The position numbers and the translations under genes are program-made. Below are positions 53,187 to 62,668 of a DNA stretch of 64,000 nucleotides, in pieces (within the stretch, counting starts at the first letter, position 1; every line of letters starts with the position of its first letter). The stretch covers positions 372,001 through 436,000 of the forward strand of contig NZ_SODM01000001.1 in assembly GCF_004368785.1 (NCBI RefSeq). Reading direction: 5' to 3'. The DNA is from Flavobacterium sp. 270 (lineage in GTDB: Bacteria; Bacteroidota; Bacteroidia; Flavobacteriales; Flavobacteriaceae). Under the pieces are notes generated by a model. The model saw nothing but the letters and a program-made list of their open reading frames with translations, ran no database searches and had not been told where the DNA came from.

Positions 53187-54086
53187 TTAAACTCCCGCAA
53201 TAAGTTCTTCCGCTTTCTTGTACGAAATTTCAGGATTTGCTCCCGGAGATGCTGCCACTAACGCACCAACAGCACAGGCAAAATTTATAGCTTCTTGTGG
53301 TTCTTTTCTAGTCAGTAAAGATGAAATTAAGGTTGCAAGAAAAGAATCTCCTGCTCCTACTGTATCCACTACCGTTACCGGATATCCGTCACTGTGATAC
53401 AATTTTCCATTCCAAAACAAAGAAGCTCCGTCTTTTCCTTTTGTTACACATAAGGCGTTTGTATTGGTTTTTTGAGCGATAAAATCCATGTTTTCATTCA
53501 GGCTTTTATAAGGCGAATCCATAGCTGTTGCTATTTCTAATAATTCTTCATCATTAAACTTTATAAAATCTGCCGACTCCATTAGTTTCTGAATGACTTC
53601 ATAAGAATAATGCGGTTTTCTTAAATTGACATCAAACACTTTATAAACATGATATTGCAGTAGTTCTTCTAAAGCTTTGCGAGAAACGGTATCTCTGCAA
53701 ACTAGGCTTCCAAAAATAAGCACATCGGCTTCTGAAACTATCTTTTTGGCAGTATCATTGAGCACAATTTTGTCCCACGCTGCGGGATAATTGATGTTAT
53801 AAGTTGCAGATCCGCTCTCGTTTAAAGTAACCTGAACCAAACCTGTAGCAAACTCATCTGATTTGATTATTGAATTGGTTTCCAGACCGAGTTTTTTAAC
53901 CTCATCAATAATCGCAATTCCGTCAGCATCATTTCCAACGCAGCTTATCATGCCAACCTCACAGCCCAATGTTTTCATGCGCAATGCAACATTAAGCGGC
54001 GCGCCTCCAATTTTCTTTTCGTTCTCAAAAACATCCCAAAGCACCTCACCGTAGGATACTGCCCTAAGGCTCTTTCCGTTATTCAT
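53187..54086 (-). CDS. PfkB family carbohydrate kinase (fructokinase-like)
   Basis: 299 residues. GEVLWDVFENEKKIGGAPLNVALRMKTLG is the N-terminal PfkB signature, DVNLRKPHYS the sugar-side loop, and DTVGAGDSFLATLISSLL the C-terminal signature with the catalytic base Asp in GAGD. The IGGAPLNVA loop and overall length fit fructokinase/2-keto sugar kinases. Cytosolic. No transporter or glycosidase adjoins it, so the substrate is open. Confidence 0.9.
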   Translation of the reverse strand: MNNGKSLRAVSYGEVLWDVFENEKKIGGAPLNVALRMKTLGCEVGMISCVGNDADGIAIIDEVKKLGLETNSIIKSDEFATGLVQVTLNESGSATYNINYPAAWDKIVLNDTAKKIVSEADVLIFGSLVCRDTVSRKALEELLQYHVYKVFDVNLRKPHYSYEVIQKLMESADFIKFNDEELLEIATAMDSPYKSLNENMDFIAQKTNTNALCVTKGKDGASLFWNGKLYHSDGYPVTVVDTVGAGDSFLATLISSLLTRKEPQEAINFACAVGALVAASPGANPEISYKKAEELIAGV

Positions 54087-54187
54087 TATAAAATAATTTA
54101 TTGTTGTTGTTCTTTTTTTTAATCCAAAACCCAGATCTAAATGGGTAAAGATTAAAGATACAATATTAAAATTGCTTTTGGAAAGAT

Positions 54188-55149
54188 CTACTGCTGTGAT
54201 TGATATTTTTTAGGTTTCATCCCCATATATTGCTCAAAAACCCTTGAAAAATGACTAAGATTTGTAAATCCCAATCGGTATCCAGCTTCAGAAACGGTGA
54301 GTCTTTTTTCTTTTAATAATTGTGCAGCTTCCTGCATTCTTGTTGACTGATAATATTCAAAAACGCCTTTTCCAAAAGTCTGTTTAAAAAGTTTACGGAG
54401 CTTTGGTGCGCTCATGTGCGCTTCTTTGGCAAGTAAAGCTATATTGGGCGGTTCGTTTAAATTCAATTGTAAACGCGATTTTATGGCATATACGGCCTTA
54501 ATATCATCAATATGCATATTGTTACAGGTAAGGCATCTCTTTGCACTAATAAGGCGAAAATATAACACAGCAGTTCCTCGCATTTTAATTTATAATAATA
54601 ACTTTCAAAACTTTCGGGAACGGGCTGATGCAGCATTTCGCTGGCAGTTTTAATAATCTCGGGTGAAATTCCGGTTTCAAATAGAAAATTATCTTTTACT
54701 TCTAAAATTGTTTCTACCACCGAATGCTGAATGGCACCAAAATATTGTCGCAGAAATTTCCTTGAAACTACAATTCCTATACTTCCAAAATAAGTGTTAG
54801 ACGGCATATCCATTACAGAAGAAACGGTCTGCATACAGATTAGTACACTCGCTTTTTCTGGCACTAAAGGTATTTCTGGATTTGTTGGCGAGGGAAAAAC
54901 TCCACTCAGAAAAAAACCAACATTTTCTTCGCCATCTGCCAGCAAATTGGTACGCTCAAGAATTACATCTTCATTAAGATGATAATTCCGAATCATCATT
55001 TTTAAATCATTTCCCCAGCCAAAACCCGTAATGTATCCTGAACCTTTATTCTCAGGAATATAAATAAAACGTCCGCTAAAAGCAGTTCCTATTGCCTGGG
55101 CAAACTGTGCCATTACTCCAGATCCTTTATCGGTTACCGCTATTTTCAT
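54188..55149 (-). pseudogene. AraC family regulator broken by a frameshift
   Basis: Two overlapping frames together make one AraC protein of about 320 residues. The sensor part (55149 down to about 54520: MKIAVTDKGSGVMAQFAQAIG through KLKCEELLCYIFALLVQRDALPV) and the HTH part (about 54540 to 54188: NMHIDDIKAVYAIKSRLQLNLNEPPNIALLAKEAHMSAPKLRKLF, then LTVSEAGYRLGFTNLSHFSRVFEQYMGMKPKKY) are in different frames. The shift lies around 54510-54540. Homologous regulators have these parts in one frame. It is a pseudogene or a sequencing error. Divergent to the TetX-like monooxygenase, which it may once have controlled. Confidence 0.75.
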
Positions 55150-55246
55150 TTACGACTATTTTTAGATTATAATAAGCTATTTTATCTGTAAAAATAAAAA
55201 TAATTTTGTCACCATAAAAGAGAATTAATTATTTAATATAAAAGAT

Positions 55247-56404
55247 ATGTTATTAGAAAACAAAGAAATAGCTATAATTGGCGGTGGTCCTGGAGGTTTA
55301 ACACTTGCGAGATTACTACAATTAAAAGGTGCGAATGTAAAAGTTTACGAAAGAGATTTTAATTCAACTGTTCGCGTACAGGGCGCAACACTCGACCTGC
55401 ATTTTGAATCTGGCTTAAAAGTTATTGAAGAAGCGGGCTTAATGAATGTTTTTAAACAAACTTACAGACCGGGCGCAGACAAAGGCCGCATTATTGATAT
55501 AAACGGAAATATAATCTATGACGAACATACTAAAGAATCTACAGAAGATTTTGGCAGTGAATATTTCAGACCTGAAATTGATCGAGGTCCGTTAAGAAAT
55601 CTGCTTTTAAATTCATTAAAGCCAGATACTGTGGTTTGGGACAGTCAATTTAAATCAATGTCGCAGCTTGATAATGTTTGGAAAATAGAATTTAAAAATG
55701 GTACTACAGCAACGGCAGATATTATTATTGGCGCAGATGGCGGTAACTCTAAGGTAAAACCTTATCTAACATCTTTAAAAAATTGGTTTGCCGGACTAGT
55801 AATTGTACAGGGAAATGTTCCTAATTCTGAAATAACAACACCCAAAATTCATCAATTATTAAAAGGCGGTAAAACATATAGCTTTGATGGGAGGAAATAC
55901 TTCATTTTATCGTCAAAAGGCGATGGAAGTATTGATTTTTATGTCAGCTGTAAAAAAGATGAAAACTGGGTTCAAAATTCCGGAATCAATTTTTCAGACA
56001 AAATGCAGGTTTTGGCTTGGTTTAAAGAAGAGTTCAAGGATTGGGATTCTATGTGGTTTGAGTTGTTTGAAAATGCAGAACTGCCTCTTTTGCTTCGTCC
56101 GCAGTATTGTATGCCGTTGAACGAAACTTGGGATTCAAAATCAAATATCACATTGCTTGGCGACGCCGCACATCTTATGCCGCCTTCCGGTGAAGGCGTA
56201 AATCTGGCGATGCTTGATGCTTTGGATTTAACGGAATGTCTTACCGGAAATGATTTTTCAAGTATTGAAAGCGCAATTGCAGCTTACGAAAAACAAATGC
56301 AAACAAGAGCTGTAGAAGATGCCAAAGATTCTTTGGAAATGGCAGATTGGATGCATGGTGAAAATGCAGAAAGGAAGTTATTGGAAATGTTTGGTGAGCT
56401 TTAA
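55247..56404 (+). CDS. TetX-like FAD-dependent monooxygenase
   Basis: 385 residues, about the length of TetX (388) and alignable along it. FAD loop IAIIGGGPGGLTLARLLQLKGANVKVYERD (about 8-37), GATLDLH, INRN-equivalent EIDRGPLRNLLLNSL, DTVVWD, and the second FAD motif LLGDAAHLMPPSGEGVNLAMLDALDL. The substrate-loop region that in TetX reads NRLMASHQG is KTYSFDGRK here, so tetracycline residues (for example R213) are not conserved. An aromatic hydroxylase or TetX-like monooxygenase of unknown substrate. Its AraC neighbour is frameshifted. Confidence 0.87.
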   Translation: MLLENKEIAIIGGGPGGLTLARLLQLKGANVKVYERDFNSTVRVQGATLDLHFESGLKVIEEAGLMNVFKQTYRPGADKGRIIDINGNIIYDEHTKESTEDFGSEYFRPEIDRGPLRNLLLNSLKPDTVVWDSQFKSMSQLDNVWKIEFKNGTTATADIIIGADGGNSKVKPYLTSLKNWFAGLVIVQGNVPNSEITTPKIHQLLKGGKTYSFDGRKYFILSSKGDGSIDFYVSCKKDENWVQNSGINFSDKMQVLAWFKEEFKDWDSMWFELFENAELPLLLRPQYCMPLNETWDSKSNITLLGDAAHLMPPSGEGVNLAMLDALDLTECLTGNDFSSIESAIAAYEKQMQTRAVEDAKDSLEMADWMHGENAERKLLEMFGEL

Positions 56405-56410
56405 TCTTTT

Positions 56411-56580
56411 TTGCCACGAATTACACAAATTTCACTAATTAATGATTTAATCTTTTAAAAGCATTTAATATTAAATACATCAGAATAAATTAGTGGGAAT
56501 TCGTGTAATCTGTGGCAAAAACAAACATTTATATCAAATTCAACAAAGTAAATTCGTGAAATTTGTGTAATTCGTGGCAA
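56411..56580. repeat. 25-bp perfect inverted repeat with internal third copy
   Basis: The segment 56411-56435 (starting TTGCCACGAATTACACAAAT) is exactly complementary to 56556-56580. A related copy in the orientation of the second arm lies at 56498-56518 (AATTCGTGTAATCTGTGGCA). The element fills the gap between two convergent genes. Probably a dispersed REP-like element. Confidence 0.75.
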
Positions 56581-56587
56581 CCTCTTT

Positions 56588-57187
56588 TTAAATTTTATCG
56601 CCTTTATGCAAATTTAAAATTTTACCATACGCAACCGCTGCTTTATGAACTTGCACCGTCCAGTCTTCGGCTGCGTTATCGTCGGCGCCGTCAGAAATAT
56701 ATTTTAGGCATAAGAACGGAATATTTTCTTTCATAGCAATTAGAGCCAATGCGTAGGCTTCCATATCAACTACGTTATATGCTGTTGCAGAATGCCCCAT
56801 TTCAAAATTATCTCCTGTACCGCAGATGCCTTCGGGAAGTCCTTCCATTGTTAAACCGTATTCCAGTATGGGCTCAATTCCAGACAATGGCGTTTCGTAA
56901 AGCGCAAATCCCAAACCGCGAACATCCATATCACGTTGTATAAATTTGGTACAACAAACTACATCCCCTTTCTGAAAAAAACTGCTTCCGGCTGAGCCAA
57001 GATTTACAATTAATGAAGGCTTTTTAATTTGAATTGCTTTTGCCAATTCGTAAGCTGCATTTACTTTTCCAATTCCTGTAATTAATGCATTATGTCCCAC
57101 AAAAACTTCTGCAGCTTCAGAGGCAAGTGCAAAAGAAAACAATACATTATCAAGGGGAAATATTTCTTTGTCATTAATTTTTATCAT
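56588..57187 (-). CDS. MTA/SAH nucleosidase-like phosphorylase-fold protein
   Basis: 199 residues, shorter than a typical MTAN (about 230). PNP/UDP fold: NALITGIGKVNAAYELAKAI, LIVNLGSAGSSF, DMDVRGLGF, then VVDMEAYALALIAMKENIPFLCLKYISDGADDNA with the purine-ribose glutamate (DMEAYA) and acid aspartate (SDGAD). It is probably a cytosolic nucleosidase of 5'-methylthioadenosine or S-adenosylhomocysteine; the exact substrate needs testing. Stand-alone gene. Confidence 0.85.
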   Translation of the reverse strand: MIKINDKEIFPLDNVLFSFALASEAAEVFVGHNALITGIGKVNAAYELAKAIQIKKPSLIVNLGSAGSSFFQKGDVVCCTKFIQRDMDVRGLGFALYETPLSGIEPILEYGLTMEGLPEGICGTGDNFEMGHSATAYNVVDMEAYALALIAMKENIPFLCLKYISDGADDNAAEDWTVQVHKAAVAYGKILNLHKGDKI

Positions 57188-57443
57188 GGAAATTGTTTTT
57201 TAGAAAGTGCAAAAATAGGGTTTAAGAAGTAAGCGGACAATACTGATTTTAATGATTTATTCGTTTTTTTATCTTAAATTGTAATACTATTAATACAGTA
57301 TAAATCTGTTGTTTTTATATTTATATTTTATGTAAATTTGAGTAGCATGCACTTATTGAATACTTTATACGTTTTATAATTGTGCAGACAAAACAATATA
57401 AGCCAAAAACAATTGTAACCACTAACCCCAAATACTACAAGGA

Positions 57444-58424
57444 ATGAAAACAAATTTTGCTATTACATTCTGGGTACTTTATATGCTCTTTTTTGCAATT
57501 CCATTTCCGATGTTTTTATATTACGCTATCAATAGCGAATTTGACGTAACTACGCTAAAAGACAAAAATCCTTATATCGCACTGGGGTTTCTCTTACTGT
57601 CTATAATTTTATGGTTCATTGTCCTGATTGGTTATTTTAAAAAATGGATCCTTCAGATCTTTATCTCAAAGAGCAACTTAGAAAATATAAAAAGAACCGG
57701 TGTACTGCGTGAAGCAAAGATTATAAGTGCTGTAAAAATTTCAAAACCTAAATCAAAATTAAATACTTACGAACTCGATTTGGTTTTTAAAAATCTAGGC
57801 GATGCAGAAATTCGTCATAAAACAATCCTGAATGATGCCAAACCTCATGAACGCCGTTTTGAGGCCGGAAAAAAATTAAACTTACTGCTTAGCAGGGATT
57901 TGAAACAAGAGCCATATTTTATTATTTCAACTGCAAACGCAAGTATAAATCTGCAAAGTTTGGTTTTAAGGATTTTAAGCTGGGTAGTTCTAACGACAGC
58001 TTTGATTTGCTATTATATTTTCTCTTATAATTACGAAAGTTATGGCATGGGCTGGCGTTTTATGTGTATCGGTCATCCGTTAATTATCTGTCCGCTTTCA
58101 CTACTTATGTTTCGTTATCTTCTTTATTTTATATCTAGCAAATTAAATGGCTTAACCGGCAATGATTATATTTTAATTAAATTTAAAGGAATGCAAACTC
58201 AGGCCAGAGTACTCAAAGTGAGCCAGAACGGAACGTATATAAATGAAATGCCAATGATGATTTTTGAACTCGAATACACAGACAATAAACATCATGTACA
58301 CAGAGGCGTTATAAAAAAAGTTATCGGGCTTCTTGAACTCGATATTACGAAACAGGAATATCTTGAAATTTTTTATCTGCCAGAAAATCCGACACGAATT
58401 GCTTTTGCCAAAGATTTTAAATAA
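57444..58424 (+). CDS. Integral membrane protein, unknown
   Basis: 326 residues. Membrane helices near 6-28 (ITFWVLYMLFFAIPFPMFLYYA), 43-66 (IALGFLLLSIILWFIVLIGYF), about 180-200 and about 210-235. Two similar soluble segments, about 85-155 (VLREAKIISAVKISKPKSKLNTYELDLVF) and about 250-320 (GMQTQARVLKVSQNGTYINEMPMMIFELEY), look like a duplicated beta-rich domain. No known family. Followed after 8 bp by a lipoprotein gene, so likely co-expressed. Confidence 0.7.
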   Translation: MKTNFAITFWVLYMLFFAIPFPMFLYYAINSEFDVTTLKDKNPYIALGFLLLSIILWFIVLIGYFKKWILQIFISKSNLENIKRTGVLREAKIISAVKISKPKSKLNTYELDLVFKNLGDAEIRHKTILNDAKPHERRFEAGKKLNLLLSRDLKQEPYFIISTANASINLQSLVLRILSWVVLTTALICYYIFSYNYESYGMGWRFMCIGHPLIICPLSLLMFRYLLYFISSKLNGLTGNDYILIKFKGMQTQARVLKVSQNGTYINEMPMMIFELEYTDNKHHVHRGVIKKVIGLLELDITKQEYLEIFYLPENPTRIAFAKDFK

Positions 58425-58432
58425 CCTATATA

Positions 58433-59161
58433 ATGAAAAAAATACTTATTTTAATAATGGGCTGTTCACTGTTTTTAAGCTGCGAACAGATTTCAAAAAG
58501 TATCAGCGAAACCATTACGCCTACTGATACAATAGGAAAAAAAGAAGCCGACAAACCCAATACCGAATCTTTTGAAAAGTCACAAGCCGAAGCAATTGCA
58601 AAAGCACAGGCAGATGTACAAACTATGGTAAATACAGTAATAGAAAAACATTCAACAACCTACACGCAAAGTCATACGGAGGGTAAGGCAATTAATTTTC
58701 TAACCAATAAACAAGCATTAAAAAAAGCAGAAGAAGCACTTCGAAATCTGCCTCAATATGCCGGGAAAGAAATTTTTATTTATTCTACGCTCTATTTTTA
58801 CAATGATGGAACTATCAATGTTATGCTGCAGCATCCGGAAAATCCGAAATATGTTGATGCTTATGAATTTAGAGATAATAAATGGTCAGAACCAAGACCA
58901 ATTCAGTTATCGGTGCATGATGATATAAAAGGCCGTTTGATTTCGCTTAATAAAACCAGTTTTGTAAATGCTGCAACGATTACCGATATTTATAATAAAA
59001 AAGCACAGGAAATTGAAGGCGCAAAACCGCTTACAAGTACTTATCTCACGATTTGGAACAATCAGATAAGATGGTATCCGGCAAGTATAAACGGAAGCCG
59101 GGAGAGATATTCTATTCAATTTAATGATAACGGAACTTTAAAAGCCTTTAAACAGGATTAA
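58433..59161 (+). CDS. Lipoprotein, unknown
   Basis: 242 residues. Lipobox signal MKKILILIMGCSLFLSCEQ. Acidic/Ala-rich helical segment (about 45-75: SFEKSQAEAIAKAQADVQTMVN) then a mixed alpha/beta domain (YAGKEIFIYSTLYFYNDGTINVMLQHP, ending WYPASINGSRERYSIQFND). No family recognised. Tightly linked downstream of the membrane protein gene. Confidence 0.75.
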   Translation: MKKILILIMGCSLFLSCEQISKSISETITPTDTIGKKEADKPNTESFEKSQAEAIAKAQADVQTMVNTVIEKHSTTYTQSHTEGKAINFLTNKQALKKAEEALRNLPQYAGKEIFIYSTLYFYNDGTINVMLQHPENPKYVDAYEFRDNKWSEPRPIQLSVHDDIKGRLISLNKTSFVNAATITDIYNKKAQEIEGAKPLTSTYLTIWNNQIRWYPASINGSRERYSIQFNDNGTLKAFKQD

Positions 59162-59169
59162 TATTTAAA

Positions 59170-59868
59170 TTAAAGTCCAAACTTAAGTTTCACAGCACTT
59201 TTATAGGTTTCTCCTACTGGAAGTTGTTTTTTATTGATTACAATTTTTCCTTTTTCAAAAAAATCAATTCGGTTTATGTTTACAATATAAGATTTGTGTA
59301 TTCGAAGAAAATCCTTTGGCAGTAACTCTTCCATGTTTTTCATTCGCTGTAAAGTCATAACTTTTCCAAGCGTCGTATAAAAAATCACATAATCGCCTAA
59401 AGCTTCAATGTAGAAGATTGTACTAAAATCAACTCTTTGCAGTCGGTATTCTGTTTTAAGCATGATATAATCGTTACCAAAAACAGGAAGCAACGGCAGA
59501 ATACGCTGTTTAGCTTTCGCAGCAGCGATTGAAAAACGATCAAACGTAATAGGCTTTAAAAGATAATCTATCACATCATATTCATAACTCTTAAGCGCAT
59601 ATTCTTCATACGCCGTTGTCAGGATTACCTTTATTTGACTTTCTTTTATAGCGTCTATTAATTCAATTCCCGTAAGATCCGGCATCTGAACATCAGCAAA
59701 AACCAAATCTGCTAATCCTTTTTTTATAAATGCTAATGCTTCAAGCGGATGCGTAGTTTGAAGCGCCAATTCTAAACCCGGCGTTTTCTTAATATACCCC
59801 GATAAAAGCCTTATAGCAGGATGTTCGTCATCTACTACAAGGCATCTAATAACTTCTTTATTTCCCAT
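59170..59868 (-). CDS. LytTR-type response regulator
   Basis: 232 residues. Receiver domain (about 7-120): LVVDDEHPAIRLL with acidic pocket, phospho-acceptor Asp in LVFADVQMPDLTGIEL, ILTTAYEEYALKSYE. LytTR DNA-binding domain (about 135-230): IFYIEALGDYVIFYTTLGKVMTLQRMKNMEELL and FLRIHKSYIVNINRIDFF. Partner of the histidine kinase whose stop overlaps its start by 11 bases. Targets unknown. Confidence 0.95.
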   Translation of the reverse strand: MGNKEVIRCLVVDDEHPAIRLLSGYIKKTPGLELALQTTHPLEALAFIKKGLADLVFADVQMPDLTGIELIDAIKESQIKVILTTAYEEYALKSYEYDVIDYLLKPITFDRFSIAAAKAKQRILPLLPVFGNDYIMLKTEYRLQRVDFSTIFYIEALGDYVIFYTTLGKVMTLQRMKNMEELLPKDFLRIHKSYIVNINRIDFFEKGKIVINKKQLPVGETYKSAVKLKFGL

Positions 59869-60871
59869 GCTGCAACTGTAAATTCACGATAAACCAATTA
59901 TTTTCATGTTCAATTTCCAATTGATGTTTATCTGGATAAAGTAATGCAAGTCTTTGTTTTACATTTTCTAAACCTATACCGCCGCCTTCGTCTTTTCTTT
60001 TCGTTCCTATTTTATTTGCGCAAGAAAAGTACAATCGATCTTTGGTATTGTTTATTACTATTTTAAGCCAGTTTTCAGCTGTATTTACCTGTCCGTGTTT
60101 AAAAGCATTTTCTACAAATGGTATTAATAAAAACGGAGGAATCAAGGAATCGTTCGCATTAGAATTTTTATCTACAGAAATACTCGACGGATATTGAAAT
60201 CGAAGTTGTTGCAGCGAAATAAATTTATCTAAATATTCCAGCTCTTTTTCTAAAGTAACTTTATCATTTCCTTCATACAACATATACCGTATAAGTTCTG
60301 AAAATTCTGCTATTGCGGGCAACGCCTGTGTGTTTTCTTCATAAACCATCGCATATATGTTATTGAGATTGTTGAATAGAAAATGCGGATTGATTTGTGA
60401 ACGCAGAAAAGACAATTCCGTTTGCTGATGCTGTAATTGCAAAGCTAACTGTTGTACTTCTTTATATTGCAAATATCGAATAAGATAAAACAGCGTGGCA
60501 AAAGCAATCTGTGCAACAAACATAAAAAACGAAACTCTAAAATACTGACTCATTCTAACCGGAAATCCTTCGGTAAAACGAACCCAAAATAATCCTAAAA
60601 AGAAAGAAGCTACATAAGCCGAAAAGACAAGGCCAACTAATAAAAAATATCGTTTTGCCGGATGATAAATACAGCAAAAAACATACACTGAAAAAGCTAG
60701 TAAATAGTAAATAATTAAATCTCCCGAAACCTGAATCCATTCTTTGAGTGTATGGCTTTCTTCAGCTAAAAAAAATCTTCCGTGGATAAGTCCGGGAAGC
60801 TGTCGTGCCAGTATTGCAACTCCGTAAAAGAGGAGAAAGACAATGGTAAAAAGAGGAATCTTTTTTTTCAT
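59858..60871 (-). CDS. LytS/YehU-type sensor histidine kinase
   Basis: 337 residues. Four to five membrane helices in the first 130 residues (LFTIVFLLFYGVAILA, LIIYYLLAFSVYVFCCIY, VGLVFSAYVASFFLGLFWV, FFMFVAQIAFATLFYLI). His_kinase domain with phospho-His in LRSQINPHFLFNNLNNIYAM, then HATPase (PFLLIPFVENAFKHGQ, GGGIGLENVKQRLALLYP). No large periplasmic sensor. Cognate to the LytTR regulator downstream. The divergent serine hydrolase is one plausible target. Confidence 0.95.
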   Translation of the reverse strand: MKKKIPLFTIVFLLFYGVAILARQLPGLIHGRFFLAEESHTLKEWIQVSGDLIIYYLLAFSVYVFCCIYHPAKRYFLLVGLVFSAYVASFFLGLFWVRFTEGFPVRMSQYFRVSFFMFVAQIAFATLFYLIRYLQYKEVQQLALQLQHQQTELSFLRSQINPHFLFNNLNNIYAMVYEENTQALPAIAEFSELIRYMLYEGNDKVTLEKELEYLDKFISLQQLRFQYPSSISVDKNSNANDSLIPPFLLIPFVENAFKHGQVNTAENWLKIVINNTKDRLYFSCANKIGTKRKDEGGGIGLENVKQRLALLYPDKHQLEIEHENNWFIVNLQLQHGK

Positions 60872-61010
60872 AAATCAAAGTTATCAAAATAAATCCTTCG
60901 ATATTAATAATCTACATCGTGTTTGTCGAGGCATTTACCGTGTTGAACGATAAACCATTACGAGCGCTGTTATTCTCTTCTACTTTAGCCTAAACTATTA
61001 TCTAAAAATT

Positions 61011-62573
61011 ATGAAAACATTTATTTACGCAGTCTGCATTTTATATTTCTGTCCTTTAAATCTGTTCGGACAAACCACAGCGATGCAGCTTTATTTTGAT
61101 GAACTGGCAAAACTCAAACAACACAACGGTAACCTGTTGCTCGCAGAAAACGAGAAAGTTATAATGAACTTTACTTCGGGTTTTGCAGATTTTCAAAAAA
61201 ATCAAAAGAATACCGTAAATTCCAGTTTTAACTTGGCTTCGATTTCGAAAATTATAACGGCTACGGCTGTTTTGCAATTACGGGATAAAGGTAAATTGCA
61301 GCTTGATGAAAAGGTAAACAAATACCTTTCTGATTTTCCTTATAAAGAAATAACGATTCGGCATTTGCTTACGCACACTTCTGGCCTGCCCGATTTGGAA
61401 CTTTTTGAAGATTTGGTGAAACAATATCCAGATACTATTGTAAGCAATCAAAATGTAATTCCGGAACTTCAAAAATGGACACATGGTTTGTATTTTAAAC
61501 CTGGTGATGAATTTCGATATTGCAATACCGAATATAATGTATTGGCGTTATTGATAGAAAAAGTAAGTCATAAATCGTTTTCTGACTATCTGCAAAAATA
61601 TATTTTTGACCCTGCAGAAATGAAAGATGCGTATGTAAATAATCCTTTCTTTTTTAATAAAAAAAGAAATTTCGTTATCGCAATACCGCAAATGAAACCG
61701 CATCCGGGCTACGATTCTACATTTGTACCTACAGATTCAATAAGTCGTTTTAAATATCTTACTTACAACAATAACGGAACTGTTGGGCAAGCCAATATTA
61801 TTTGTACGACCAAAGATTTACTTCGATTTGATATTGCTTATTTTAAAGGAAAATTACTAAGTGAAAATTCTATAAAGGAAGCTACAATGCCTATTAAACT
61901 CAATAATAGCAAGATTTATTATCATCCAAATATGGATACAATGCCGGGCAATGGAACAATGTGTTATGGTCTTGGCTGGGAAATTTTCGATCAGCCAGAA
62001 TTTGGAAAATCGGTCGGACACGGAGGTTTTAAATTCGGGCTTGCTACTTTTTATCTTCATAACCTCGAAAAAAATCAGACTATTATTGGTTTTGATAATA
62101 CTGCCGGAAGTGAATTTGGACGGTTTATTTTTTCTTCTGAATTGTTATTGAATGGTTTACCGCCAATGCAATTTAGAACTCAAAAATCATTGGTAACGCT
62201 TTATGGTACTCATTTGGTAAACGCAGGTGCAAATCACGCTGCTAGTATTTTTAATGCACATAAAGCTGATACTGCGTATTATTTAAACGAAGGCGAAATG
62301 AATGATCTTGGTTATAATTTATTTTATATGTCTTCTTTTAACGGTCATAAGGAATTGGCTTTGGAGGTTTTTAAATTAGCTACATTTATTTTTCCGGATA
62401 GTTTTAATACTTACGATAGCTTTGGGCAATTATTAAAAGACAGCAATCATACACAAGATGCTATTTTGATGTACCAGAAGTCGCTGGAATTGAATCCTGA
62501 TAATAAGGATGGCAAAAGAATTTTGTCTGAACTCCTGCAAATAAATCAATTAGAAAAAGATACCTTAAAATAA
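61011..62573 (+). CDS. Serine hydrolase (beta-lactamase fold) with C-terminal TPR
   Basis: 520 residues. Signal peptide (about 1-20, ending LNLFGQ). Beta-lactamase/transpeptidase fold with S77-x-x-K80 in ASISKIITATAVLQL, YCN (FRYCNTEYNVLALLIEK), and GHGGFKFGLATF. The pattern HLLTHTSGLPDL is the class C/DD-peptidase-type esterase signature. A short TPR-like region (about 445-505, FNTYDSFGQLLKDSNHTQDAILMYQKSLELNPDN) follows. Periplasmic or surface hydrolase of peptides or esters; not demonstrably a beta-lactamase. Divergent to the LytS kinase gene. Confidence 0.9.
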   Translation: MKTFIYAVCILYFCPLNLFGQTTAMQLYFDELAKLKQHNGNLLLAENEKVIMNFTSGFADFQKNQKNTVNSSFNLASISKIITATAVLQLRDKGKLQLDEKVNKYLSDFPYKEITIRHLLTHTSGLPDLELFEDLVKQYPDTIVSNQNVIPELQKWTHGLYFKPGDEFRYCNTEYNVLALLIEKVSHKSFSDYLQKYIFDPAEMKDAYVNNPFFFNKKRNFVIAIPQMKPHPGYDSTFVPTDSISRFKYLTYNNNGTVGQANIICTTKDLLRFDIAYFKGKLLSENSIKEATMPIKLNNSKIYYHPNMDTMPGNGTMCYGLGWEIFDQPEFGKSVGHGGFKFGLATFYLHNLEKNQTIIGFDNTAGSEFGRFIFSSELLLNGLPPMQFRTQKSLVTLYGTHLVNAGANHAASIFNAHKADTAYYLNEGEMNDLGYNLFYMSSFNGHKELALEVFKLATFIFPDSFNTYDSFGQLLKDSNHTQDAILMYQKSLELNPDNKDGKRILSELLQINQLEKDTLK

Positions 62574-62668
62574 ATCTGGACTACCATACAAACCTAAACT
62601 GGTTCAAAATAGTATATTTGTCCATTCTTACTTTTGATTCATAAATCTAAAAATCAAATTTACTAAGT

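Noticed and set aside
54481..54583. Programmed frameshift in the AraC gene
   Set aside because: No slippery heptamer or downstream structure was evident at the overlap; a mutation or sequencing error is simpler.
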